Assembly (NCBI GenBank): GCA_019310535.1
Contig: JAFDED010000006.1
Location: forward strand, 26,657 to 90,656
Reading direction: 5' to 3'
Length of the DNA: 64,000 nucleotides
From: Deltaproteobacteria bacterium
GTDB lineage: Bacteria > Desulfobacterota > JAFDED01
Shown piece by piece: positions 1-8,356 of the stretch (within the stretch, counting starts at the first letter, position 1; every line of letters starts with the position of its first letter). The position numbers and the translations under genes were made by a program. The notes beneath the pieces were generated by a model that was given only the letters and a program-made list of their open reading frames with translations, searched no databases and had not been told where the DNA came from.

Positions 1-837
1 TGCATATATTGCCAATTGGGGAGAACCACCAGCCGGACCCTTCAACGCGAGGAATACGTGCCGTCCCGGATGGTGCTGGAGGAGGTTCGTCAAAAACTTG
101 AGGAAGGCGCACGCCCTGATTATATCACCTTTTCAGGCTCAGGGGAGCCCACGTTGCACACCGGGATAGGCTTCTTGATCAGGGAAATAAAAAAACGAAC
201 CCATATTCCCGTGCTGGTCCTGACCAATGGTTCATTGCTGTTCATGCCCGAAGTTCAGGAGGATTTGAAGCGTGCGGATATCGTATCGCCGTCTCTGGAT
301 GCGGGAGACGAGCCCATGTTTCAGCGCATCAATCGCCCCCATCCCGGGATTTGTTTTCAGGAAATGGTGAAGGGACTTGCCTCTTTCCGGGTGGCTTTTC
401 CGGGCCGTATCTGGCTCGAGGTGTTCCTTGTGGAGGGACTGAACGCGATGGAGTCTGAGACGGAAAAAATCCGTCGGTATCTTCAGAACATTCGGGCGGA
501 TAAGGTTCAATTGAATACCGCGGTCAGGCCCACCGCTGAGATATCCGCCCAGTCGGTTTCGGTGGAGCGCATGAAAAAATTGTGCGAAATAATCGGACAT
601 GGAGCAGAAGTGATCGCACCACCCAGCCGGCAGGCTGTGACCCAGGAAAACAATGCCACCAGCCAGATGGTTTTGGACTTTCTCCGACGTCGTCCCGGAA
701 CCCTTGAGGATATCGCCTCAGGCATGGCCCTGAACGCCAATGAGATTTTAAAACACATCTCGGTTTTGAAATCTCTCGGGAGCATAGAGGAAGAAATGAG
801 GGATGAGAAGCGTTTTTATGTGGCTATTAGGGGGTGA
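1..837 (+). CDS. Radical SAM protein, 5' end outside the window
   Basis: The reading frame is open from base 1, which encodes CIYCQLG, the last part of a radical SAM CxxxCxxC cluster-binding loop. The true start therefore lies upstream and the first cysteine is missing here. The GSGEPTLH stretch is the glycine-rich SAM-binding motif. From about residue 215 the tail looks like a winged helix-turn-helix (SQMVLDFLRRRPGTLEDIAS). This layout matches MoaA-like radical SAM proteins with a C-terminal wHTH, which are common in anaerobic deltaproteobacteria. The substrate is not known. The next gene is also a radical SAM enzyme, but a gap of about 145 bases separates them. Confidence 0.85.
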   Translation, partial: CIYCQLGRTTSRTLQREEYVPSRMVLEEVRQKLEEGARPDYITFSGSGEPTLHTGIGFLIREIKKRTHIPVLVLTNGSLLFMPEVQEDLKRADIVSPSLDAGDEPMFQRINRPHPGICFQEMVKGLASFRVAFPGRIWLEVFLVEGLNAMESETEKIRRYLQNIRADKVQLNTAVRPTAEISAQSVSVERMKKLCEIIGHGAEVIAPPSRQAVTQENNATSQMVLDFLRRRPGTLEDIASGMALNANEILKHISVLKSLGSIEEEMRDEKRFYVAIRG

Positions 838-982
838 TGCGTACTTTTTTTTCTGACGATTTGACCAACAGCTTTCAATTGTGTGATTATCCTTCCCCGA
901 TTCCACCCATGTTTCAAGTGTGGTGCGGCTTTTTGTACATTGGTCTGGGGTTGCACGTTTCCCCTCTTTCATGGAGGTTTCC

Positions 983-2062
983 ATGGATATCCTGGAAACA
1001 GCCCAATATAAAGGCAGCAACACCATCAGGGCTTTCCGAAAATGGATAATTCCTTACGCGGCCTCCCTGGTTTACAACAATCGGTTGAGACCCGTTCTGA
1101 GTTACCTGTTTATTGAGTGGAAATGCAATATCAATTGTCATTATTGTTTTCAGTTCGATAACCAGAACCATCTTTCAATGTCTTTTGAGACAGCGAAAAG
1201 TTCTATTGATTGGCTCAAGACCCTGGGTTGCAGGGCATTGCCATTGATGGGAGGAGAGCCGCTTCTTCGGAAGGACTTCGTGCTGAGAGTCATTGAATAT
1301 GGAAGCCGGCAGGGTTTCTTTGTGTATTTACCCACTAACGGATACCTCCTTACAGAGGATTTCATCGACGAGGCGGGCAAGGCCGGGGTGGCCGCTATTA
1401 ACCTTGCCGTGGATTGCATAGAACCAAAACGGGGGCTCCCCAAGGCCTTGATGATCATCGAGCCGCAGTTTCGCTACCTCGTTGAAAAGCAAAAAAAGTA
1501 CGGCTATATTTTGTTCTTCAATATCAATATCACCAGCAAAAATCTTAAAGACGTGAAATTACTTACGGAAATTGCTCACGATAACGCCATCGCTACGGAC
1601 TACCATCTCAATGAACCCCCCCAATCCATGGTGGAGATTGGCCATTACAAACATCGAGAAAACGACTTGTGGATTCAGCCCGACCAGGCCGAAGAGGTGG
1701 ATCAACTCCTCGATTGGATCATCCACAAGCAGCGCAGAGGATATCCTATGGTCAATCCCATCGCTCACCTGGAGGCCTTCAAAGAGCGTGCGCGCGGCAA
1801 GATGAAGATGTGGGGATGCCGGGCCGGAAAAAACGGCATTCTCATCAAGCCCGATGGCTCTCTTTCGCCGTGTTTCGATTTGATAACACTGGACCACGAC
1901 TGGGGGACCATATGGAACCCGAAGTTTGATAACCAGGAACTGGCCAGGATCAAAGAAAAATGCATGCCTAATTGTTCATCGACGTGCTTTTATACCATGG
2001 CGCATTATTACAACCCGCGGGAAGTTCTGAAGTGGGTTAAAAAACACGGCATGGTGGGATAA
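983..2062 (+). CDS. Radical SAM protein with SPASM-like C-terminus
   Basis: 359 residues. The cluster loop CNINCHYC (C48, C52, C55) gives the standard CxxxCxxC [4Fe-4S]/SAM site, and MGGEPL is the GGE motif. The C-terminal cysteines (WGCRAGKNG, SPCFD, EKCMPNCSSTC) suggest an auxiliary cluster of the SPASM/twitch kind. The ATG at 983 is chosen because GGAGG lies 6 bases before it; an upstream GTG at 920 has no such site. The gene ends 13 bases before the acyl-CoA synthetase, so the two are probably cotranscribed. The substrate cannot be read from sequence; peptide or small-molecule modification are both open. Confidence 0.85.
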   Translation: MDILETAQYKGSNTIRAFRKWIIPYAASLVYNNRLRPVLSYLFIEWKCNINCHYCFQFDNQNHLSMSFETAKSSIDWLKTLGCRALPLMGGEPLLRKDFVLRVIEYGSRQGFFVYLPTNGYLLTEDFIDEAGKAGVAAINLAVDCIEPKRGLPKALMIIEPQFRYLVEKQKKYGYILFFNINITSKNLKDVKLLTEIAHDNAIATDYHLNEPPQSMVEIGHYKHRENDLWIQPDQAEEVDQLLDWIIHKQRRGYPMVNPIAHLEAFKERARGKMKMWGCRAGKNGILIKPDGSLSPCFDLITLDHDWGTIWNPKFDNQELARIKEKCMPNCSSTCFYTMAHYYNPREVLKWVKKHGMVG

Positions 2063-2075
2063 GTGAGAGGCGACC

Positions 2076-4169
2076 ATGCGGGAGTTCTTCTATCCTAACA
2101 GCATAGCGGTTGTGGGCGTTTCGCCCGCTCCCGACAATCTGGGACGGAACATAGTCCAGAACCTCATTGAATTCGATTTCCAGGGGATACTATATGAGGT
2201 GGGCCAGCGGGGAGGCATACTCGCCGGCAGGCGGATATATCACTCCGTCTCGGACATCCCCGACCGGGTGGATCTCGCCATCATCCTGACCCCGGCACGA
2301 ACCATTCCCGATATCCTTGAAGAATGCGGCCAGAAGGGGATACGCAGGGCTGTTATTGAATCCAGCGGGTTCTCCGAATACGGCCCCCAGGGTTACCATA
2401 TTGAGCGGCAAGTTCTGACTGTGGCAAGGAAATGGAACATCCGTTTCATCGGGCCCAACTGCATCGGCGTCATCAATATGGAGAACGGGCTGTGCGCACC
2501 CTTTACGCCATTGAAATGTATCATCGAGCCCGGGGACATATCTCTCATCTCCCAGAGCGGAGGCGTGGGACTGAGCTTCCTGAACCTGCTGGCCAGCGAG
2601 AACCTGGGGTTGAACAAGTTCATCTCCGCCGGCAATATGCTGGATGTGGGAACGCCGGAACTCCTCTCCTATCTCATCGAGGATGAGAGGACCAGGATTA
2701 TCTGCCTCTACCTGGAAGGAATCCACGACGGCCGCAAGCTCATGGAGATCGCCCAGCGCTCTCCCAAGCCTATCCTGGCCATCAAGGCCAATATCGGCAC
2801 GCTGAGCAGGGAAATCGCTTCGTCCCACACGGTATCCCTCTCCAGCGACGACCGGGTTGTAGACGCAGCGTTTCGCCAGTGCGGCATAGCCCGTGTTCGA
2901 TCCTCAACGGCTCTTGGATCGTACCTGAAAATTTTGCGCCTTCCCTTTATGCGGGGCGACAACCTGGCCATCGTCTCGCGCTCCGGCGGACATGCGGTCA
3001 TCGCCGCCGATGCCTGCGAGAAATCGGGCTTCAATCTGCCGGAGTTTCCCAGAGCGTTCATCCAGGAGATCGAAAAACTTCTCGGCGCCTCTGTTATCCG
3101 CCTGACCAACCCCATGGATCTGGGGGACCGGTTCGAGCTGGAGACATATCACCGCATCGTGGAGGAGACGTTGCGGAGGGAAGGGGTTGACGGCCTGCTG
3201 CTGTTGCACATCTATTTCGCCCGCACCGAGGGAAAAGAATCCAGAGAACTTATCCGCTCCATCGAGAAGTTGTCCGCACAGTACAACAAGCCGGTAGCCC
3301 TTTGCGTCTTCACGGACAATGAAGAGATGGCTTATTTGAAACGCAACATTGGTTATCCCATCTTCGAGATGCCGGAGGAAGCCGTCCGCGCCCTTCAGCT
3401 CAGCCGCGATTACGGGAGGGAATTACGGAGCGTCCGTGCCGGCGAGCCCATCCCCTCCTATCAAGTTGAGCGCGGACCCGTGGAAGAATTGGTCAGCAAT
3501 GCCGTTCAGGAAAAAAGGGACCTCCTGTTGCACGAGGCGGCGGCTGTGCTTGGCCATTACAGCATCCCCGTGGTCCAGGGAGCCGTGGCTCGCACCGAAT
3601 CGGAGGCCAGAGACTCCGCCTGTCGCATGGGGTTTCCAGTGGCCATCAAGATTATTTCCGAGCAAATCTCCCACAAGTCCGATGTGGGCGGAGTCCAGCT
3701 CAACCTGCGGAATGAATCCTCGGTGCAGGAAGCCTTCCGGGACATGATCCACCGGATCCGGGAGGCCTATCCCGGCGTGGAGATTGACGGCGTGCTGGTT
3801 CAACCCATGGTTACGGGGGGGAGGGAGCTTATCCTCGGAGGGCGGCAGGATGATCAGTTCGGCCCTGTCGTCCTGGTGGGACTCGGGGGGATCTTCGTAG
3901 AAATTTTCGGCGAGGTCGCGCTGCGGGTCGCGCCCTTCCCCCGACGGGAGGCAGTGGCCATGATCGGGGAACTCCAGGGAGCGCCCATCCTCATGGGGGC
4001 CAGGGGACAAATCCGGTCAGACATAGATGCGGTTGTGGAGGTTGTCCTCAAGCTCAGCCAGATGCTTTGCGACTTTCCACAGATCAAAGAAATTGATGTC
4101 AATCCTCTGCGCGTCTTCCCGGAGGGCAAAGGGTGCACGGCCCTGGATACGCGTATGATCGTGAGATGA
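2076..4169 (+). CDS. Acyl-CoA synthetase (NDP-forming), fused alpha-beta
   Basis: 697 residues. It begins with a Rossmann CoA-binding domain (NSIAVVGVS), continues with two succinyl-CoA-ligase-like domains (ISQSGGVGLS, then IVSRSGGHAV) and ends with an ATP-grasp domain from about residue 480 (SDVGGVQLNL, EVALRVAPF). His251 in SSHTVSL sits where this family carries the phosphorylated histidine. The family interconverts acyl-CoA + ADP + Pi with acid + CoA + ATP and supports energy conservation in anaerobes. The substrate acyl group is unknown. It lies 13 bases after a radical SAM gene, with GAGG as its ribosome site. Confidence 0.9.
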   Translation: MREFFYPNSIAVVGVSPAPDNLGRNIVQNLIEFDFQGILYEVGQRGGILAGRRIYHSVSDIPDRVDLAIILTPARTIPDILEECGQKGIRRAVIESSGFSEYGPQGYHIERQVLTVARKWNIRFIGPNCIGVINMENGLCAPFTPLKCIIEPGDISLISQSGGVGLSFLNLLASENLGLNKFISAGNMLDVGTPELLSYLIEDERTRIICLYLEGIHDGRKLMEIAQRSPKPILAIKANIGTLSREIASSHTVSLSSDDRVVDAAFRQCGIARVRSSTALGSYLKILRLPFMRGDNLAIVSRSGGHAVIAADACEKSGFNLPEFPRAFIQEIEKLLGASVIRLTNPMDLGDRFELETYHRIVEETLRREGVDGLLLLHIYFARTEGKESRELIRSIEKLSAQYNKPVALCVFTDNEEMAYLKRNIGYPIFEMPEEAVRALQLSRDYGRELRSVRAGEPIPSYQVERGPVEELVSNAVQEKRDLLLHEAAAVLGHYSIPVVQGAVARTESEARDSACRMGFPVAIKIISEQISHKSDVGGVQLNLRNESSVQEAFRDMIHRIREAYPGVEIDGVLVQPMVTGGRELILGGRQDDQFGPVVLVGLGGIFVEIFGEVALRVAPFPRREAVAMIGELQGAPILMGARGQIRSDIDAVVEVVLKLSQMLCDFPQIKEIDVNPLRVFPEGKGCTALDTRMIVR

Positions 4170-4258
4170 GCGGGGCAGGACGTGCAGCCACAGTCACATG
4201 AACACACGGTTCTCCCATGATGCGCATGCCTAGTGCTTTTTCTCCTGTACCTGGGGCA

Positions 4259-4288
4259 CCCACCTAGCCGCTGGTGCGGCAAGGTGGG
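4259..4288. repeat. Hairpin before the AT-rich gene
   Basis: The arms CCCACCTAGCCGC and GCGGCAAGGTGGG pair over 12 bases with a single A-A mismatch around a TGGT loop. No T-run follows on the + strand, so it is not a clear intrinsic terminator. It sits between the synthetase and the AT-rich gene, at the point where base composition changes. Confidence 0.4.
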
Positions 4289-4330
4289 CTACCCGGTTAA
4301 AAATAATTCAATCTAACCTCAGGGGACCAA

Positions 4331-5221
4331 ATGAAGATGAATATTTTTCAAGTAATTGGCTGTACGTTACTTGTTGGAGGCATTTTTGCGGTTACTTTAC
4401 TTTTGTTAAATAAATTTATTGATAAAAAGACAGCAACACTTCTGTTCATAGTTTTTGTCGCGAGTGGCATGTGGCTGATCATTCAACACCGAGAGTCTAG
4501 CATTAAACTTGGGGACTTTGCTGAAATAAAAGCGAAAGCCGAAACATATGTCGGTGAGATTCAAGAGATTTTAAAAAAGGTTGAGGAATATCACAAGCAA
4601 GTGGAAGCGCACTCTCATACGGTTAATCTCGTAGCCAAAGAAGCAACTGAGGCAAGGCAGGCAGTCGAGGAAGTGGTGAAAATGAGTGAGGAAATGCTCA
4701 AAACAATGGAGACACTTGCGAAAGTTCAAAAGGTATACGAATTTGCTGACCACGCACAAATGGGGAGTAAAGCAGCATACTTGTCTTTGAAGGAATTTGC
4801 TGCACATCGTGAAAAAGTCTATGGAAGAGTAGCTAAAATTCGCTTACTAGAAATAAACAGAGATCTTCAAATATATCGGCAGATTCCTAGATTCTATGAG
4901 GGCTTAGCTAAAATAACCAATAAGGAAACGATTCCTTTCGAAAAACTGTCTTTGGACGAAATCGTACGCTTCATGAATGATCCTACCATGTCTCACAAAG
5001 AGAGACATACTTGTATGGTTTACATTAAGAAAAAGCCGAAGGAAGAGGTATTCAAAAAAGCTCTTGAGGTGCTGAAAAACTCCGACTCTTTGTACACTTG
5101 TGCAGCTTTCTGTGGTGTATTGTCCGAAGTTTCTATAAAAAAATCAAAATTCCTCGATTCATTTCCTTTCGACTTTGAAGAATGGATTTCAGTATGTGAA
5201 GAAGAGCTTAATAAGGAATAG
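4331..5221 (+). CDS. Unknown membrane protein with long coiled coil
   Basis: 296 residues; the family is not recognised. Two hydrophobic segments near residues 5-25 and 34-51 should place the N-terminus in the membrane. A heptad-like, Glu/Lys-rich stretch follows from about 60 to 140 (KAKAETYVGEIQEILKKVEE), typical of a coiled coil. The remaining ~155 residues are soluble with no motif I know. The gene is clearly more AT-rich than its neighbours, which suggests horizontal transfer. The ATG at 4331 follows AGGGGACC; a second ATG six bases on is possible. It stands alone, with gaps on both sides. Confidence 0.7.
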   Translation: MKMNIFQVIGCTLLVGGIFAVTLLLLNKFIDKKTATLLFIVFVASGMWLIIQHRESSIKLGDFAEIKAKAETYVGEIQEILKKVEEYHKQVEAHSHTVNLVAKEATEARQAVEEVVKMSEEMLKTMETLAKVQKVYEFADHAQMGSKAAYLSLKEFAAHREKVYGRVAKIRLLEINRDLQIYRQIPRFYEGLAKITNKETIPFEKLSLDEIVRFMNDPTMSHKERHTCMVYIKKKPKEEVFKKALEVLKNSDSLYTCAAFCGVLSEVSIKKSKFLDSFPFDFEEWISVCEEELNKE

Positions 5222-5853
5222 AAGAGTTGTACCCTTCGCTTTGACGAGGGGGAGTGCACAAGTTACCACCTCCCCTTCAAGGCATAAGGATATAACGGGC
5301 GGGGATAAATCCCGGTCATACAGCAAAGCAGCCCATATCAGTGATTTGGGGTATGCCTAAATACATACTGAAATCGCGTCATGTCCTTTCTCGCCCTAAT
5401 GTAACACGGATGGGTCAACTCTGCCTTATGCAATACATATCTTTTTCACTTTTGGATCGCTTCATAAAATTAAAATCAGACATCTTTTGGTAAATTAATG
5501 AGATTTTTTAGGATAACTCCTTTGAATAAAAATAATTGATTAAAAATAAGAATTTGTTTATAATATTAATAAATAGTAAGATTATCCTGCCTTGTAACCC
5601 TCCGTCGGAAGCAGAAGTCATTCCGGAACAGAGGTGGGCGAGATGGCCTTGAGAGAAAAAGAACGGACTCCGCGCTCTGTTGAAGGAGAAGTGGAGTTTT
5701 TTTATTGCCAGACCTGAAAGGTCCAACTTCCCTCTTCTCTGAATGGGGGAGCAAATGCAGTATGCTTTTCAGGCGGCCGTTAGGCACGAAGGCTTGCAAT
5801 GGCATCTGTCAAACGGTCGAATCGAGAAATGTCTTCAATAAGGAGGTGATCCC
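5222..5853. other. Intergenic region with a promoter and long leader
   Basis: No credible gene is seen. The middle is AT-rich and carries a strong sigma70-like promoter at 5536-5564. About 280 bases of potential untranslated leader follow before the kinase-like gene. ACTCC and GGAGT near 5670-5700, followed by seven Ts, could form a weak attenuator, but I do not recognise a riboswitch class. Confidence 0.5.
5536..5564 (+). promoter_or_regulatory. Sigma70-like promoter for the kinase-like gene
   Basis: TTGATT (5536-5541), a 17-base spacer and a perfect TATAAT (5559-5564). The expected start is near 5571 and the next gene begins at 5854. Confidence 0.65.
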
Positions 5854-6672
5854 ATGTCTATCATTGCATTATCAAGAGAACTGGGCGCAGGGGCCGAGGA
5901 AATCATAGAGTCGGTCTGCCGTGAGCTGGGATATATATCCGTGGACAAACAAGAAATCGGCGAGATGGTGACCGGATACGGCTTCCAGTTCGACAGTCTT
6001 GAGAAATATGACGAAAAAAAGCCCCCGTTCTGGGAATTCGTGTCCGGGGAGCGGAGCAAAGTGTTGCATACCGTCAAGATCGCCATTTACGATTTGGCCC
6101 GCAAAGGAAACGTGATCATCATCGGCCGCGGAGGGTTCCTTCTGCTCAAGGACATTCCAGGTGTGCTCCGCGTCAAGATTGTCGCTCCTTTTGAGACACG
6201 GGTTCGCAACATGGCCAAAACAGGAAAAAGCCCCAAAGAGATCGAAGACATACTGCGAAATTCCGATCGAGAGCGCGAGGGGTTCATCAGGCACTATTAT
6301 CATGCTGATGAAAATGATACCCACCGTTTTGATCTTGTGATAAACACCGAGAAAATATCCTTCGACAAGGCGGCCAGGTTGATCATCGAGAGCCGCCGAC
6401 TCATGGATGAGCCGGGGAGCGAGGCTGAGGCCCGAGAGAAGCTGGCTGACCTTGCCATTAAACTTAAAGTCGAACTGGCTGTCACGCAGGATAAGAAGGT
6501 GGACATCACAAGCCTTGACGTGGAGGTCAACCAGGGGAACGTTGAAATTACAGGCTTCGTCAGAAACGAGCAATACAAGAAAGCATGCGAAGAAGCGGCA
6601 CTGCGGGTGGAAGGTGTGAAGAGCGTGGACAACCGCATCACCATAGCCTCAGCGCTGCCTTACGGCCAGTAG
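5854..6672 (+). CDS. Cytidylate kinase-like protein with C-terminal BON domain (copy 1)
   Basis: 272 residues. The start (IIALSRELGAGAEEI) is the P-loop-like opening of the cytidylate-kinase-like family (PF13189 type), and IIGRGGFLLLKD plus the Arg/Lys-rich lid (RNSDREREGF) fit it. Residues about 209-268 (LDVEVNQGNVEITGFV ... VKSVDNRITI) form a BON domain, a module usually linked to membrane or envelope binding. A kinase fold joined to BON is unlike housekeeping Cmk, so the substrate is uncertain. AGGAGGTGAT sits just before the ATG. A paralogue of the same layout lies at 14262-15080. The gene has its own promoter and looks monocistronic. Confidence 0.8.
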   Translation: MSIIALSRELGAGAEEIIESVCRELGYISVDKQEIGEMVTGYGFQFDSLEKYDEKKPPFWEFVSGERSKVLHTVKIAIYDLARKGNVIIIGRGGFLLLKDIPGVLRVKIVAPFETRVRNMAKTGKSPKEIEDILRNSDREREGFIRHYYHADENDTHRFDLVINTEKISFDKAARLIIESRRLMDEPGSEAEAREKLADLAIKLKVELAVTQDKKVDITSLDVEVNQGNVEITGFVRNEQYKKACEEAALRVEGVKSVDNRITIASALPYGQ

Positions 6673-6730
6673 GAGGGCGGTATCTGACAGTAAGAGGGCT
6701 TTGTTGATTATCGCAAACAGAATGGTCGGA

Positions 6731-6771
6731 TAAAAAAACCAGGATCACGCGCCGAGCACACTCGTGATCCC
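6731..6771 (-). terminator. Intrinsic terminator of the CsgG-like lipoprotein gene
   Basis: Read on the minus strand, GGATCACG and CGTGATCC form an 8-base perfect stem with a 13-base loop, followed by TGG and a run of seven Ts. It lies about 115 bases beyond the stop of the gene ending at 6885. Confidence 0.7.
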
Positions 6772-6801
6772 GGGAAAACATCCACATCTCTCCCATCAAA
6801 G

Positions 6802-6825
6802 AGGGGCGCATCGCGATGCGCCCCT
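6802..6825. repeat. 24-base perfect palindrome between convergent genes
   Basis: AGGGGCGCATCG is followed directly by its reverse complement CGATGCGCCCCT. The 12-base arms have no spacer. It sits between two convergent genes, beside a true terminator, and may be a second bidirectional stop or a protein-binding site. Confidence 0.6.
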
Positions 6826-6884
6826 GCTGCATGTATCCCCATCGATTTCAAAACCCCGGCATCACCTCAAACACATAAGATATT

Positions 6885-7916
6885 CTATTTGACCAGCTTG
6901 TTATAGATCCAGCCTTCTTTTCCGTCAGGCAGGCGCACCTGGAACCAATTTCCGCTTTCGCCCAGCAGGGTCAGTCGATCCCCGCGCCTCACGCTGCCGA
7001 TTATCCCGTGATTAGTTCCCGGCCCGGAGCGAATGTTCACCGTTGTCCCCATTACCTCCACTGTGGGATCCTGCGCCCGGGGGGCCGGCGGTGCCGGAGG
7101 AGTCGGCGCCGAGGTTGCCGCAGCGGGCCTGACCGCCGCTCCCCCCTGCCCATAATGGTAATATTGGGCCGGGGTCTTGCTCACAATGAAGTCCACCGCT
7201 TTCTTGATACAAATTCGCAGCGCCTTCTCCGTGGGCGTCTTGGACCAACCGCCAAGAGCGCCTCCCAATGCGCCTCCCCCTATGGCTCCTCCCAGGGCAG
7301 CCCCCAGATTGACGTCCGTGGCTTCCCCTTCCACAGAGGTGGCGGCCACAATGCGTGAGGTACGGGTATCGATAACGCGGACGTCGATGGCCATGTGGGC
7401 TTTTTTGAAACCACCTGCAATGGCCCCGATTACTCCGCCTCCCCAGCCGCCGATGCCGCCTCTAGCGCCGGACGCTGCCCCTTCAAACTCGGTGACGGCA
7501 CCGGTGATCAGCAGCTCCGCCCCTTCGATCTGGCCGATGGGCGCGGCAGTTTCTCTTCTGATTCTTCCGGATGCCGCCAGGTCCTGCTCCTGGAGCACGT
7601 CCCCCAGTTGCTGACGCTCAAGGACAATAAAGCGGTTTGAGTGGAACAAAGCCGTCGCCAGCATATCGGCCATGCCATCGCCGATGGCACCGGTCCACCA
7701 TCCCTTCCCCGTCTTGTCTGTGAATCGCGTGATGGCGATTCTCGCCTGGGGGCCGTCATACGCCACGGACTGGGCTTCCTGGATAGAAGGCCCCCCGGGG
7801 GTTGTGACCTCCGCTTTGGGTGCGGGCCGAACCGACTCGCACCCGTATAAAAGGAAAAGTGCTATAGAAGCTATGGCGACGCTTCCCACCGCTTCGCGAA
7901 AGCTACTCGTTTTCAT
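6885..7916 (-). CDS. Lipoprotein with CsgG-like domain and SH3 domain
   Basis: 343 residues. A hydrophobic signal ends in the lipobox LLYGC (Cys26). Residues about 55-240 resemble CsgG/penicillin-binding-protein-activator proteins (ARIAITRFTD, GDGMADMLATAL, GAELLITGAVTEFEG, VRVIDTRTSRIVAA), with a Gly-rich stretch inside. A Pro/Ala-rich linker (APTPPAPPAPR) leads to a C-terminal bacterial SH3 domain (VNIRSGPGTNHGIIGSV ... GWIYNKLVK), which usually binds peptidoglycan. An outer-membrane lipoprotein facing the cell wall is the likely role; the partner is unknown. AAAGGAACGG precedes the ATG. No curli genes are nearby, so curli export is not supported. Confidence 0.8.
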   Translation of the reverse strand: MKTSSFREAVGSVAIASIALFLLYGCESVRPAPKAEVTTPGGPSIQEAQSVAYDGPQARIAITRFTDKTGKGWWTGAIGDGMADMLATALFHSNRFIVLERQQLGDVLQEQDLAASGRIRRETAAPIGQIEGAELLITGAVTEFEGAASGARGGIGGWGGGVIGAIAGGFKKAHMAIDVRVIDTRTSRIVAATSVEGEATDVNLGAALGGAIGGGALGGALGGWSKTPTEKALRICIKKAVDFIVSKTPAQYYHYGQGGAAVRPAAATSAPTPPAPPAPRAQDPTVEVMGTTVNIRSGPGTNHGIIGSVRRGDRLTLLGESGNWFQVRLPDGKEGWIYNKLVK

Positions 7917-8356
7917 GATCCGTTCCTTTCATCGAAATATATATTATTGGAACATTTTCTATTACCGAAAAATCATCGCACAAAATAGTGGCATATGTCA
8001 AGATTAATCGACAAGCAGGGAGGCAGTCCGTCTCTATGATTGACAGGGGTAAAGACGGCGCATTGGGTTGCGCCGCCCCTCCTTTGTTCGCCTTGCCGCG
8101 ACGCCGGACTGCATAAAGGGTGCTCAATCTATAGACCTTATCAATCAGGCTGCGCTATACTCCACCTTTCACTCCCTTTTCCAGGGCTTCCAGCATGCGC
8201 TTCGTCCGCACCGAACGTTCCACTCTCTCCCACGCACCGGGGCGGGTCTCTCCCGTTTGTTCAGCTTCGCCGCCGCAGCTCACTGGCACGGGTCGCATTT
8301 CGTCTGGTACAGGCATCACGCATCCGGCTTCCTGCGCCCCTACCCGCACCTCGGCG
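7917..8356. other. Intergenic region holding group II intron debris
   Basis: Between the aldehyde oxidoreductase and the lipoprotein gene. It contains the decayed reverse transcriptase start described at 8065-8316 and nothing else that I recognise. The stretch next to the lipoprotein gene is AT-rich and probably carries that gene's promoter. Confidence 0.5.
8065..8316 (-). pseudogene. N-terminal remnant of a group II intron reverse transcriptase
   Basis: The minus-strand frame reads RTKRMLEALEKGVKGGV, then a TAG at 8155-8157, then RSLIDKVYRLSTLYAVRRRG and KANKGGA. Group II intron maturases characteristically start with a WxxRMLxAL..GVKGGxWFSLIDKVY block followed by an ...RANKGGAGVD block. 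The stop replaces the usual tryptophan and the similarity ends after KANKGGA. No RT catalytic motif remains. It is therefore a broken 5' fragment. The identification rests on remembered family motifs. Confidence 0.6.

Noticed and set aside
8155..8157. TAG in the intron reverse transcriptase fragment read as pyrrolysine
   Set aside because: The rest of the protein is missing and the site is a conserved Trp, so a nonsense mutation in a decaying gene is simpler.
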